A stretch of DNA of 64,000 bases from Devosia aquimaris (lineage in GTDB: Bacteria > Pseudomonadota > Alphaproteobacteria > Rhizobiales > Devosiaceae). The stretch covers positions 327,426 through 391,425 of the forward strand of contig NZ_JAIEZN010000001.1 in the NCBI RefSeq assembly GCF_020169335.1, written 5' to 3'. The notes under the pieces are model-generated. The model searched no databases. It saw only the letters and a program-made list of their open reading frames with translations, and was not told the origin of the DNA. The number at the start of each line of letters is the position of its first letter. Positions within the stretch are counted from its first letter, which is position 1. Shown here one piece after another: positions 35,680 to 47,205 of this stretch. The position numbers and the translations under genes are program-made.

Positions 35680-36486
35680 ATGGCCGCCGCCGATAGCCTG
35701 TCAACTCAACGCCTTGCTACCGGCGAGCCCGCGCCAGCCCAGCTGGTGCCCGCCGTGATGCGGGCTGCGGCGATTCTTGACCTGCTCGCCGCGCGCGACC
35801 GCCCGGCCCGCCTGATCGACATTGCGCGAAGCCTGGACCTGCCAAAGAGCAGCGCCCATGCGCTGTGCCAGACGCTGCTGCATCTGCGCCTTGTGCAGGA
35901 GGGGGCGGACGGGTTCTCAGTTGGCCCGGGCATGCTGCACTGGGCCAGCGCCTTCAATCTGCAGTCCGAACTGGTGCGCGCCTTCCACACCACCATTGCC
36001 AGCGATCCCGAACTGGCGCGGCACACGCTGACGCTCTCGGTGCTCGAGGGTGCTGAGGTGGTCTATATCGCCTGCAGCAATGCCAATGCGCCGCTCGGCA
36101 TCACCTTCCGCATCGGCATGCGTATGCCGGCGGTCTATACCGCGACGGGCAAGGCGCAATTGGCGACGCTCTCACCGGCACAATTGATGGCCCACCTGCC
36201 CAGCCCCTGGCCACAGGCGTCTACGGCGACAGGCGTGTCCGGAGCTGACGCATTGCAGAGACAGTTGCAGCAGGTGCGGGACGCGGGCTTTTCGCTCGAC
36301 GACGGCGAGGTGCGCCAGGGCATGCTCTGCCTAGGTGCAGCCGTGACAGATGCGGCCGGAACGGCCCAGGCGGCCCTGGCCATGTCGATGATGGCCGCCG
36401 AGGCGCCGCCGGCGCGCCGGGCCGAACTGGGCAAGCGCGTGGCTGACGCTGCCGCCCGGCTCTCGGGCGCCATCGGCAGGAAATAG
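35680..36486 (+). CDS. IclR-family transcriptional regulator
   Basis: A 268-aa protein with an N-terminal winged helix (residues 22-85, RLIDIARSLDLPKSSAHALCQTLLHLRLV) and a C-terminal IclR ligand domain (ITFRIGMRMPAVYTATGKAQLA, DDGEVRQGMLCLGAAV). ATG 35680 follows AGGA. Probable regulator of the divergent gabD, through the palindrome between them. Confidence 0.88.
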   Translation: MAAADSLSTQRLATGEPAPAQLVPAVMRAAAILDLLAARDRPARLIDIARSLDLPKSSAHALCQTLLHLRLVQEGADGFSVGPGMLHWASAFNLQSELVRAFHTTIASDPELARHTLTLSVLEGAEVVYIACSNANAPLGITFRIGMRMPAVYTATGKAQLATLSPAQLMAHLPSPWPQASTATGVSGADALQRQLQQVRDAGFSLDDGEVRQGMLCLGAAVTDAAGTAQAALAMSMMAAEAPPARRAELGKRVADAAARLSGAIGRK

Positions 36487-36579
36487 CGCCGGTTTTCTCT
36501 CGGCTTGTCGAAATTGCGCCCACTCGCTCGTTGTCATCATGATGGCTGGGTTACGCAGCCAGTGACCGGAGACCAGCCC

Positions 36580-36921
36580 ATGCCCCGCTACCTTGTCGCA
36601 ATCCACCATCCAGATGATTACAACCCGGCAGTAGTCGAGGACGATGCGATGCGTCGGGACATCGATGACCTCAACCAGGCCATGGTGGCCGAGGGCATTC
36701 GCGTATTTGTCGGTGGCCTGAAGCCGGTTTCGGCTGCACACGCGCTGCGGCGCACGCCGGGTGGCGAAATTCTGGTCACCGATGGGCCCTATATCGAGAG
36801 CAAGGAGCATATCGGCGGCTTCTGGGTGCTCGATCTTCCCGACGAGGCGACGGCGCTGGATTGGGGCCGCCGTGCGGCCATGGCGTGCCGCGCACCGGTC
36901 GAGGTCCGCGCCTTCCATTGA
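36580..36921 (+). CDS. YCII-domain protein
   Basis: A 113-aa protein of the YciI/YCII family (MPRYLVAIHHPDDYNP, VTDGPYIESKEHIGGFWVLD, ALDWGRRAAM), a ferredoxin-like fold common among sigma-factor-linked and catabolic proteins. The function is unknown. GGAGA upstream supports ATG 36580. Confidence 0.82.
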   Translation: MPRYLVAIHHPDDYNPAVVEDDAMRRDIDDLNQAMVAEGIRVFVGGLKPVSAAHALRRTPGGEILVTDGPYIESKEHIGGFWVLDLPDEATALDWGRRAAMACRAPVEVRAFH

Positions 36922-36999
36922 CCCCCTCTGCAGGTCCCAGACTTGCTAAAGCGGCATGGCTCCGCCATTAGTGCGCCAGCTTTCGGGGACCTGCGCCGC

Positions 37000-37926
37000 A
37001 TGACCATTGACTATCTCGTCACCCATTCAGGTGGCTTCCACGCCGACGAACTGCTCAGCAGCGTCATCCTCACGCGCCTCTATCCGGCCGCGCAGATCAA
37101 GCGCAGCCGGGCGCCCGAATGGATCACCCCGGCGGATTGTCGCATCATTTATGACGTCGGCGGCGCCTATGATGCCGGCCGGCAGATCTTCGATCACCAC
37201 CAGCGCGGCGCCCCGCTGCGCGACGACGGCCAGCCCTATAGCTCGTTTGGCCTAGTCTGGAAGCATTTTGGCGAGGACTATCTGGTGGCTTCGGGCATTC
37301 CCGCCGCAGACGTCGCGTCCGTCCACGCCGCCTTCGACGCCGACTTCGTGTTGCCCATCGATCTCACCGACAATGGCGCCCTCAGCCCCACCGGCCCGCT
37401 GGCTGACCTGACGCTGCCGGTGCTGCTGGAAACCCTCAAGCCGGTGTTTGACGATCGTACGCCCGACGCAGACGACCGCGCCTTCCATGCGGCGCTGGCC
37501 ATCGCCCGCAGCTTTGTCGAGGCCCGTATCGCCAAGCATGCTGCCAAGCTGCGCGCCGAAACCATCGTCCAGACGGCCATTCGCGCCGCTGGCGACAATC
37601 GCGTGCTGGAACTGCCCATGGGCATGCCCTTCCGCCCGGCCATCGTGCGCGCCGGTGCCGACCACCTGCTGTTTGTGGTGCATCCGCGCGACACCGACTG
37701 GTGCCTCACCACCATTCGTCGCGGCGATGAGGGCTTTGAAACCCGCGCCGATCTGCCGGCCGCCTGGGCTGGCCTGACCAATGCAGATCTGGAACGGGCC
37801 TCGGGTGTTGCCGGCGCCAGCTTCTGCCACAACGGGCGTTTCGTAGCGGCCGCGCGGACCCGCGAAGCCGCCCTCGCCATGGCCGAGATTGCCGTTCGCG
37901 AGGCGCTCGCCGCCCCGTCCGTCTAG
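37000..37926 (+). CDS. MYG1-family (UPF0160) DHH-like protein
   Basis: A 308-aa MYG1 homologue: VTHSGGFHADELLSSVILTRL, YDVGGAYDAGRQIFDHHQRG (DHH-like metal site) and PIDLTDNGAL. Eukaryotic MYG1 is a 3'-5' RNA exonuclease; the bacterial role is unproven. It starts at ATG 37000 and overlaps the convergent PPOX gene end by 4 bp. Confidence 0.87.
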   Translation: MTIDYLVTHSGGFHADELLSSVILTRLYPAAQIKRSRAPEWITPADCRIIYDVGGAYDAGRQIFDHHQRGAPLRDDGQPYSSFGLVWKHFGEDYLVASGIPAADVASVHAAFDADFVLPIDLTDNGALSPTGPLADLTLPVLLETLKPVFDDRTPDADDRAFHAALAIARSFVEARIAKHAAKLRAETIVQTAIRAAGDNRVLELPMGMPFRPAIVRAGADHLLFVVHPRDTDWCLTTIRRGDEGFETRADLPAAWAGLTNADLERASGVAGASFCHNGRFVAAARTREAALAMAEIAVREALAAPSV

Positions 37927-38573
37927 TACATGGTCTTGCCGTACTCGACCTCGAGCGCCGCATCGATGTCCTGCATCGCCGCGGCGTCCTCCGGCGCGCC
38001 GGTGGTCTGGTCGAGAATGATCTTGGACAGCGACGGCATGCTGGCGCGATCCTGCCGATAGGCCGGGTCCCACAGCCGCGAGCGCCGGAACGCCTTGGCG
38101 CAGTGCATGAACACTTCGCGGACCTCGACAATGATGGCCAGGCGGGGCAGGCGCCCATCCACGCTCAAGCTCTCCAGCAGCGCCGGGTCGCGCACCAGCC
38201 GGGCTGTGCCATTGACCCGCAGCGTGTCGTCAAAGCCGGGGATGATGAACAGCAGGCCCACCACCGGATTGGCGAGGATATTGACCAGGCTATCGAGCCG
38301 GTTGTTGCCTGGCCGATCTGGAATGGCCAGCGTCCGCGCGTCGAGGATGCGCACAAAGCCGGGCGGGTCTCCGCGCGGGCTCACGTCGGCCGTGCCATCC
38401 AAGCTTTGCGTGCCCAGGCACAGGAATGGCGCCCGCGCGATGAAATCCTGCGCATGGCTGTCGAGCCGATCCTGCACCTTGAGCTGGGCCAGCGAGGTGA
38501 CGGTCGGGTAGAGCGATCTGAGCGTATCCACGTCATGGACGCCGTGCGTCCAGTCGATTGCCATTTCCGTCAT
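37923..38573 (-). CDS. FMN-dependent PPOX-type flavoprotein
   Basis: A 216-aa protein of the pyridoxamine-phosphate-oxidase fold, MSMEG_1061-like subgroup: FLCLGTQSLDGTADVSPRGDPPGFVRILD, LAIPDRPGNNRLDSLVNILANP, and VRVFMHC-type end region (VREVFMHCAKAFRRSRLWDP). It probably binds FMN or F420; the substrate is unknown. ATG 38573 follows AAGGAGGGG. Confidence 0.84.
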   Translation of the reverse strand: MTEMAIDWTHGVHDVDTLRSLYPTVTSLAQLKVQDRLDSHAQDFIARAPFLCLGTQSLDGTADVSPRGDPPGFVRILDARTLAIPDRPGNNRLDSLVNILANPVVGLLFIIPGFDDTLRVNGTARLVRDPALLESLSVDGRLPRLAIIVEVREVFMHCAKAFRRSRLWDPAYRQDRASMPSLSKIILDQTTGAPEDAAAMQDIDAALEVEYGKTMY

Positions 38574-38723
38574 CCGTGTTCCCCTCCTTATTGCGATGCC
38601 GCCTCCACGATCATCGCCCATCGACTGCAGGACCATTTGCGCGATCCACTATTGAGGTACGTACCTCATTTCGGAGAATCGGTCAATCTGGCGGTCGTTT
38701 GGTGAACAGGGGCGGGGTGCCCT

Positions 38724-39635
38724 TCAGCGGCTCGTGCCGGGCTCCAGGCGCGCGAGATGATCGGCCAACAGGTCGAAGACGAAGCGGATGCGTCGACTGG
38801 TGCGCAACTCGCGATGCGTCGCCAGCCAGGTGGGCACCACAATGCCGTCAAACCCCGGCCAAGCGTCCACGACACCCGGCGTTGCCTGTGCCACCGGCGC
38901 CATCATCACGCCAATACCCAAGCCCTGCTGGGCCCAGCCCCAGGCAACCAGCCCGCTGTTGGACATCAGGGGAAAGTTGCGCGCGCTCAGCGACAGGCCG
39001 TGCCGGCGCAGTTCGGCGATCATGATCTCCGTGCTGTCGCTGAAGCCGATGAAGTCGGCGTGACCAAAGCCCTCGCTATGGTCGGGATGGCCGATCGCAT
39101 CGAGATAGGCTGGTGTCGCATAGAGACGGGCGGTGGTGTCCGGGCAGCGGCGCGCAATCAGTTCGGCCTGCCGCGGCTGCACATGGCGGATGGCAATGTC
39201 GGCCTTGCGGCGGATCAGATCTTCGACCTCGTTTGAAGCGACCACCTCCACCACGATGCCGGGCGCCAGCCGGCGCAGCGCCTGCACCACCTCGGGCAGC
39301 ACGAAATGGGCATAGATGTCGCTGGCGGTAATCCGCACTAGCCCGTCGATCTCCTGGGACTGGCGCGAGGCCACCAGGGCAATCCGTTCGGCGGCGCTGC
39401 CCATGGCCCGCAGCGGCTCGAGCAGTTCCTGCCCGCCCTGGGTCAGCACCAGCCGGCGGCCGACACGCTCGAACAGTGTCACGCCCAGGGCCTGTTCCAG
39501 TGCCGCCACCTGGCGCCCCAGCGTCGGCTGCGTCAGACCCAGTTGGCGCGCCGCCCCCGACAGCGAGCCGGCGTCCACAGTCGCCAGCAGCGCCCGCACC
39601 TGGTTCCAGTCGAGATCGGAAAGCGGCTTATCCAT
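38724..39635 (-). CDS. LysR-family transcriptional regulator
   Basis: A 303-aa LysR protein: an N-terminal winged helix (residues 8-65, GSLSGAARQLGLTQPTLGRQ then VAALEQALGVTLFERVGRRL) and a periplasmic-binding-like effector domain (90-300). It is divergent from the methyltransferase gene at 39720 with an AT-rich 84-bp gap (ATGCATATATGTAT), the usual arrangement for a LysR protein and its target. Confidence 0.9.
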   Translation of the reverse strand: MDKPLSDLDWNQVRALLATVDAGSLSGAARQLGLTQPTLGRQVAALEQALGVTLFERVGRRLVLTQGGQELLEPLRAMGSAAERIALVASRQSQEIDGLVRITASDIYAHFVLPEVVQALRRLAPGIVVEVVASNEVEDLIRRKADIAIRHVQPRQAELIARRCPDTTARLYATPAYLDAIGHPDHSEGFGHADFIGFSDSTEIMIAELRRHGLSLSARNFPLMSNSGLVAWGWAQQGLGIGVMMAPVAQATPGVVDAWPGFDGIVVPTWLATHRELRTSRRIRFVFDLLADHLARLEPGTSR

Positions 39636-39719
39636 GCATATATGTATAAGCCTTGTGCCTTGTTCTGCAATTTACTTCATGTGGGCAGTTGTTAGGGTCT
39701 GACCAACAAGGAGATCGCT

Positions 39720-40394
39720 ATGTCATCTGCCCATCTGTTCTGGGATCGCCTGGCCCGGCGCTACGCCGCCCAGCCCATCGCCGACGAGGCGGCCTATCAG
39801 ACCAAGCTCGCCGAAACGCGGCGACACTTGCGGCCGGACATGGATCTGTTCGAATTCGGCTGCGGCACAGGCTCGACGGCCCTGGTGCACGCGCCCTATG
39901 TCCGCAGCATTCGCGCCGTGGACTTCTCGCCGGTCATGATCGAGATCGCTCGGGAAAAGGCTGCCGCTGCGGGCATCAGCAATGCCCATTTCGAGACCGG
40001 CGACATCGACAGCGTCGACCTCGCGCCGGCCAGCCTCGACATGGTGCTCGGCCTGTCCATCCTGCATCTGTTGCGCCACCGCCAGGCGGTGATTGACAAG
40101 GTCTTTGCCGCGCTCAAGCCGGGCGGGCTATTTGTGTCCAGCACCATCTGCATGCGCGAGGCCAGTCCGATACTGAGCCTGATCGCGCCGCTCACCAATC
40201 GGCTGGGGATCATTCCCTATCTGGTGCCGATGACCTCGGACCAGTTGGTGGCCAGCCTCACCGACGCCGGCTTTGCCATCGAGCATCGCTGGCAGCCCAG
40301 CCGCAAGAGCGCGCTTTTTCTGATCGCCCGGCGCCCGGCGGCAATTGGCCTGGCGGCGGGGCGGGGCAGCGGGCAACTGGCCAGGGCCGGCTAG
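39720..40394 (+). CDS. Class I SAM-dependent methyltransferase
   Basis: A 224-aa methyltransferase with motif I LFEFGCGTGSTALVHAP near residue 45, motif II VDFSPVMIEIAREK and post-motif region LGLSILHLLRHRQAV. The acceptor is unknown. A strong AAGGAGATC ribosome site precedes ATG 39720. It is probably regulated by the divergent LysR protein and is followed by a hairpin. Confidence 0.87.
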   Translation: MSSAHLFWDRLARRYAAQPIADEAAYQTKLAETRRHLRPDMDLFEFGCGTGSTALVHAPYVRSIRAVDFSPVMIEIAREKAAAAGISNAHFETGDIDSVDLAPASLDMVLGLSILHLLRHRQAVIDKVFAALKPGGLFVSSTICMREASPILSLIAPLTNRLGIIPYLVPMTSDQLVASLTDAGFAIEHRWQPSRKSALFLIARRPAAIGLAAGRGSGQLARAG

Positions 40395-40412
40395 TCCGGC
40401 CTGGCAAAGGGG

Positions 40413-40437
40413 GTGCCGCCGTAAACTACGGCGGCAC
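40413..40437 (+). terminator. Hairpin after methyltransferase gene
   Basis: GTGCCGCCGTA and TACGGCGGCAC form a perfect 11-bp stem with a 3-nt loop 18 bp after the stop. There is no T tract, so factor-assisted termination or mRNA end protection is likely. Confidence 0.55.
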
Positions 40438-40629
40438 AGGCGGACGGTCGGCTTGGGACGACACCAGCACCTCTGACAGCCCTCCCGGGTCTGTCGCAGC
40501 GCGCCGCCTGTCCGGGGCTTACGCCCTTGACGTCGTTAAGCAAGTCCGCAGCTTTTGGATGGTAATGGCTTGCTTAACCGTATGCGCGGCATTTATTTGA
40601 CCGGACTTACCCCCGTCCGGAGTGCGACA

Positions 40630-40761
40630 ATGCAGCTCAACAATGGCAATCGCGCCGCCCACTGGACAGCGCCCGTCCTGCGCGCGCTTATGCTGTTGGG
40701 AATGTTCGCGCTGGCCATGCTGGTGCTGGTACTCGCCTATAGCGAAACGGCCACCCTCTGA
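40630..40761 (+). CDS. Small single-span membrane protein, 43 aa
   Basis: From ATG 40630 (GGAG 8 bp upstream) the frame encodes a short basic N terminus followed by one hydrophobic helix (VLRALMLLGMFALAMLVLVLAY) and ETATL. An in-frame upstream ATG at 40555 would add 25 unconvincing residues. Not recognised. The 235 bp before it hold only the hairpin at 40413. Confidence 0.45.
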   Translation: MQLNNGNRAAHWTAPVLRALMLLGMFALAMLVLVLAYSETATL

Positions 40762-40835
40762 CGCTTTGTCGCGTCATCGGGCGGCCGTCACATCGGCAAT
40801 AGACAGGGCCGGGCATGCCGGCCCCGGTCTCTGGA

Positions 40836-42803
40836 TCAGGCGGCGCGCCGCATTGCGCCAGGCTGCGCGCCAGCCCTGTCGATGGTGAAGACTCCCACCA
40901 GACCATCCAGGTTCTGCGCCTGCGTTTCCGTCTGCTCGATGGCGGCATTGGTCTCTTCCACCAGCGCCGCATTGTGCTGGGTCATTTCGTCCATCTGTCG
41001 CACGGCCGTGGACACTTCGGCCACCGCGCGGGACTGCTCGTTGCTGACGCGGGCGATCTCGTCCATCTTCTTGGCCGTCTCGCCGATCGAGCGGGTCACG
41101 CCCGACAGCCGGGCAGCGACCTCGTTGAGGATGGCGCTGCCGTCCTGCACGCCGGCGACGCTGCGGTCGACCAGTTGCTGCGCCTCGCGGGACGCTTCCG
41201 CAGCCGACTGCGCCAGGCGACGCACTTCGATGGCAACGACGGCAAAGCCCTTGCCCGCTTCGCCCGCCCGCGCCGCTTCCACCGAGGCGTTCAGGGCAAG
41301 CAGATTGGTCTGGAAGGCGATATCGTCGATGACGCCGATAAAGTTCTGCAGACGCGACGAGGATTCCGAGATGTTGCTCATCGCCTCGGTGGCCCGCGCC
41401 ATGCTCTGCTCGCTCTCGAGCGCCATCTGACTGACTGTCTGGCTCTGCACGCCGGCGTCCGCTGCGCCGCGCGCGTTCAGGCCGATCATATTGGCCAGCG
41501 TTTCCATCGCCGCGCTGGTCTGCTCGATTGTGGCCGCCTGGCGCGTGGTCCGGTCGGCCAGGTCGTTGGCCCCGGCCAGGATTTCCGTGGTGGCCGTGCG
41601 CAGGGAGCCCGAAGTCTGCTGCAGCCGCGAGATCACGTCGGTCAGATTGCGCGACACCGCATTGGTGTCGTCGCGCAGCCGGGTGAAGGCGCCGACCTGG
41701 TCTGCAGACATGTGAACGGAGAAGTCGCATTTGGCGAAGGCTGCCAGCACGTCCGCTGTCTCGCCCAGGCCCTTGCCCACTGCTGCCACCAGCTCGTTGA
41801 CGCTCAATGCCAGGGCATTGAGTTCAGGATCGGGGAAGGTCGTGGGCACGCGCCGGCTGAAGTCGCCCGAGATGGACGCATCCACCACAGAGCCGAAAGC
41901 CGACTGCAATTCGGCCATCATGGCGCGGCGTTCGGCAGCTCGCGCCGCAGCCTGTTCGGCCTCGGTGGCCGCCAGGGCCTCAAGGCGGAGCCCATTGCTG
42001 CGGAAAATGTCGGCAGCCGCGCCCATGCCCTTGAGCTCGGCCCAGAAGCTGGAGCCATAGACGCCGGTCGAATAGTCATTGGCCGCAATGGCTGTCATTC
42101 TCGCAGACATCGAACGCAGGCGAGGCAGGACATAGCCCGCGAAAAACACGGTCATTGCCGCGATAGCGGCGATGAGAAAACCATAGCCCGCCATCTGCGC
42201 GAACAGTGTGTTGTCCTCTGCCGCCTCCAGGTCTAGACGCTCGGCATCGACAGTCTGCGTCACCGTGCGCGAATACGCATCCGCGGCCGCGATCAGCGCA
42301 TCGATATCGGTGGCAAGGTCGGCTGCGGCAGCGTCGAACTCGGCCATCCTGGCGTTGCCGCCGGTTGGACCTTCCGCGATATAACTGGCCGCCATGGTCT
42401 TGCCAGCGGCATAATAGGCCGGAAACACGGTCTCGCTGTGGTCGAGTGAGGCGACAATGTTGCTCTCGCCGATGTCCTCGGCGATCGTGCGCGCAGTCGC
42501 AACGTCTTCCGAAAAGCGCGTGGCGTAGGCTTCCGCTTCCGCATAGCCATCATCCAGGCCGTCCAGGCCCCGGGTGGCTGAAATATCGGTCAGCCACTGC
42601 TGCACCTGCACGACGTCGAGCTTGACGTTGGCCACCGCTTCGGTGAGGTGCCGGCTGGCCGTCAGCTTGGCCACCGTATCGGCGAACAAGGCCTGCACAT
42701 TTGCCTGGTTCGAGCTGGTGTTGATGTGTCCATAGGTTGCGATGCCCGCAGCCAAAACCACGATAGCCGTGCCGGCTACCGACGTAAACGTCGCAAGTTT
42801 CAT
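40836..42803 (-). CDS. Methyl-accepting chemotaxis protein
   Basis: A 655-aa transducer: membrane helix 1 at residues 6-28, a periplasmic helical sensor (about 30-215), membrane helix 2 ([23 protein letters not shown]), two HAMP-like stretches, and the MA signalling domain with the invariant hairpin tip ([40 protein letters not shown]). It ends in Arg-Arg-Ala-Ala without a CheR-tethering pentapeptide. The ligand is unknown. ATG 42803 was chosen. It follows the sensor kinase gene by 155 bp on the same strand. Confidence 0.9.
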   Translation of the reverse strand: MKLATFTSVAGTAIVVLAAGIATYGHINTSSNQANVQALFADTVAKLTASRHLTEAVANVKLDVVQVQQWLTDISATRGLDGLDDGYAEAEAYATRFSEDVATARTIAEDIGESNIVASLDHSETVFPAYYAAGKTMAASYIAEGPTGGNARMAEFDAAAADLATDIDALIAAADAYSRTVTQTVDAERLDLEAAEDNTLFAQMAGYGFLIAAIAAMTVFFAGYVLPRLRSMSARMTAIAANDYSTGVYGSSFWAELKGMGAAADIFRSNGLRLEALAATEAEQAAARAAERRAMMAELQSAFGSVVDASISGDFSRRVPTTFPDPELNALALSVNELVAAVGKGLGETADVLAAFAKCDFSVHMSADQVGAFTRLRDDTNAVSRNLTDVISRLQQTSGSLRTATTEILAGANDLADRTTRQAATIEQTSAAMETLANMIGLNARGAADAGVQSQTVSQMALESEQSMARATEAMSNISESSSRLQNFIGVIDDIAFQTNLLALNASVEAARAGEAGKGFAVVAIEVRRLAQSAAEASREAQQLVDRSVAGVQDGSAILNEVAARLSGVTRSIGETAKKMDEIARVSNEQSRAVAEVSTAVRQMDEMTQHNAALVEETNAAIEQTETQAQNLDGLVGVFTIDRAGAQPGAMRRAA

Positions 42804-42958
42804 GCAAAAGTTCCTCAAGGCCTCATGCACACGGTTCGGCGTGTTGCATGGCAAGCGCTCCCAAACGCATACGAGCAAATAATTGCCGGAGAAATATTTA
42901 AACAGGGTTAACTGTCAGTTCGGGATAAAATACGTAAATTCAATGGCTTAGCAGGGGT

Positions 42959-45112
<2,154 letters not shown>

Positions 45113-45114
45113 CG

Positions 45115-45615
45115 CTATTCGACCGTGATCGCGTTGATCTGCCAGACCGAGCGGCCGAAGTGCACTTCGTCGTATAGTTCGCGATATTCATCGAACGGGT
45201 AGATGACAAACAGCGGGCCCTTGTCGCGCACCGACAGCAGCTTGTCGTCAAGGCGGTCAGCCAGAATAACCGGGTAGCTCAGAATGTCCTGCAGTGGCAC
45301 TTCGGCAGAATAGTCGTTCAGCGCCGTCACCTTGATCGTCGACCCCGTCGCGCCAACGGCGTCAAGCAGGGCAGACATCAGCGGGCCGCTGAAATGCTGC
45401 GGACCTTCATACCAGGGCGTGGTCGTCACGGTGGTGCGCTGGGGCAGGGCATCAAGCATGGCCTGGTCAAACTGGGCGACGTGGTCCCCATTGGTATGGG
45501 CAATCGCGCCCGACACCGTCAGCACCACGGGGCCCTGTGGCGCAGCAAGGTCATCGGCAATCGCCACCATGGCGCCAGCCGCAGAAAGGCAAAGGGCAAG
45601 TATCAAACGGCGCAC
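45115..45615 (-). CDS. Periplasmic molybdopterin-oxidoreductase-fold protein, no cofactor Cys
   Basis: A 166-aa protein with a signal peptide (1-20). The mature part resembles the molybdopterin-binding SUOX/YedY fold ([52 protein letters not shown]). It has no cysteine after the signal peptide, so the usual Mo-ligating Cys is absent and it is probably a ligand-binding rather than redox protein. It sits between HD-GYP (9 bp) and the hybrid kinase (2 bp), suggesting a periplasmic sensor partner. Confidence 0.75.
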   Translation of the reverse strand: MRRLILALCLSAAGAMVAIADDLAAPQGPVVLTVSGAIAHTNGDHVAQFDQAMLDALPQRTTVTTTPWYEGPQHFSGPLMSALLDAVGATGSTIKVTALNDYSAEVPLQDILSYPVILADRLDDKLLSVRDKGPLFVIYPFDEYRELYDEVHFGRSVWQINAITVE

Positions 45616-45624
45616 GTGAATCTC

Positions 45625-46695
45625 CTAAGCTGCCGATTTATTGGAGCTGGCGTAGTCGCGTGCCATCAGGGCAACGATCTTGTCCCAGCTCTTTTCAAAC
45701 GCCGCGACGCATGTCGGGTCGAACTGTGTGCCGGCCCCGCGCAGGATTTCGGCGCGTGCCTCTTCCAGTGACCAGGCCTTCTTGTAGCAGCGCTCGCTGA
45801 TCAGGGCGTCGAACACGTCGGCGACCGAGGTGATCCGTGCGGCGAGCGGAATGTTGGCGCCGGCGACGCGGTGCGGATAGCCCGTGCCGTCCCAGCGCTC
45901 ATGGTGCGAATTGGCGATCGCCGCAGCCATCTGCACCAGGTCGGAGTCGGCGTGAGCCAGAATCTCGGCACCGATGGTGGTGTGCTTCTGCATGACGCTA
46001 CGTTCGGCGTCGTCGAGCCGACCAGGCTTGTTGAGAATGGCGTCGGGCACGCCGATCTTGCCCACGTCATGCAGTGGGGATGCCAGGGCGAGCGTGCGGC
46101 AGAAGCCGCTGTCCAGCCCCATTGTCTCGGCGATGATGCGCGAACTCTCTGCCACGCGGTCGACGTGGCCGCCTGTGTCGCCATCGCGCAGTTCGATGGC
46201 GCGCGCCAGGCGAAACACAACCTCTTCTTCGCGGCGGGCCAGATGCTGCGTGGCGATGCGAACCTGTTCAGCCAGATCGTCGGCATGGCGGGCAATAACG
46301 TTCTGGGCGCGCCGCAGTTCCAGCAGATTGGCCACCCGCAGGCGAAGTTCGATCGGATCAACCGGCTTGGTCAGGAAATCGGTCGCGCCGGCCCGGATGG
46401 CCTCCATGCGCCGCGCACGGTCGGCATCGGCGGTGACGATGACCACTGGCACATGCTGGTGCGCCGGCATGCCGCGCAGCATCTGGATCAACTCCAGGCC
46501 AGTGACGGACGGCATCAGATAGTCTGTGATGACAAGGTCGCATGCCGATTCCTGCAGGTAATCGATAGCCTTCAGCGGATCGGTGAAGCCCACGCACTCG
46601 ACATGGTCATTCTGCAGGCTGGTGTTGATGTGACCCACCATCCGGCACAACACGGCCAGATTCGACGAGCTGTCTTCAACGATAACGATCCGCAT
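45625..46695 (-). CDS. HD-GYP response regulator (c-di-GMP phosphodiesterase)
   Basis: A 356-aa protein: receiver domain (residues 1-120, VEDSSSN, DLVITDYLMPSVTG, TKPVDPIE), a connecting helix and an HD-GYP domain with HDVGKIGVPDAILNKPGRL and SHHERWDGTGYP, the metal- and substrate-binding motifs of c-di-GMP phosphodiesterases. First gene of a three-gene operon with the molybdopterin-fold protein and hybrid kinase; phosphotransfer from that kinase is likely. Confidence 0.9.
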   Translation of the reverse strand: MRIVIVEDSSSNLAVLCRMVGHINTSLQNDHVECVGFTDPLKAIDYLQESACDLVITDYLMPSVTGLELIQMLRGMPAHQHVPVVIVTADADRARRMEAIRAGATDFLTKPVDPIELRLRVANLLELRRAQNVIARHADDLAEQVRIATQHLARREEEVVFRLARAIELRDGDTGGHVDRVAESSRIIAETMGLDSGFCRTLALASPLHDVGKIGVPDAILNKPGRLDDAERSVMQKHTTIGAEILAHADSDLVQMAAAIANSHHERWDGTGYPHRVAGANIPLAARITSVADVFDALISERCYKKAWSLEEARAEILRGAGTQFDPTCVAAFEKSWDKIVALMARDYASSNKSAA

Positions 46696-47205
46696 GCGAT
46701 CCTCCTCAATATGCCCTCTCCATAATAAATTCCCTTGAGGAATTCACGCGGGATCCCCGTTGAGGCTTTCTCCCGGGTTAACGGATCAAGATGAGTTATT
46801 AGCAATCGGGGCATCGGCCGCTACGGCACAGGTAATGCTGAAGTTGTCGGGGGCGTTCCGGGACAATACTGGCGCGCCTCTGACAAGGCTGATCCGCTCA
46901 ATATTGTCAGTGGAGGCGAAATGGCGCCGACCGGAGTGGCGTAAAGCCCGCGCTTACGCAGCGCGGCACCATGGATTTCTCCACCAGACCCCACCTCTGC
47001 CGACCGCCGGGCACGAAAACCTCGCTGGGCCGAGCGATAGTGCGCAATTAATGCAAATATCTGCAAGCGTTGCAGAATAGGCGGGATAAACGCTATATAC
47101 TGACTCGCGATGTCAGATGGGCTTGCTGATATCGCTTTCTGACATGTCGACGGACTTGAAATCCGGTCACGGCCACCCGTGCGGGGCCGATTGGGAGGAG
47201 TCTCT
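46696..47205. promoter_or_regulatory. 510-bp intergenic region with ROK promoter and operator
   Basis: No gene is recognised. Near the right end, TTGCAG (47070-47075) and TATATA (47094-47099), 18 bp apart, form a plausible promoter. ATGTCAGA (47110-47117) and TCTGACAT (47138-47145) are a perfect 8-bp inverted repeat with a 20-bp gap, placed at the start of transcription. This fits autoregulation by the ROK protein that follows. Confidence 0.6.

Noticed and set aside
46760..47080. 106-codon plus-strand frame in the gap before the ROK gene
   Set aside because: Low-complexity product without family match and no ribosome site; it ends in the ROK promoter.
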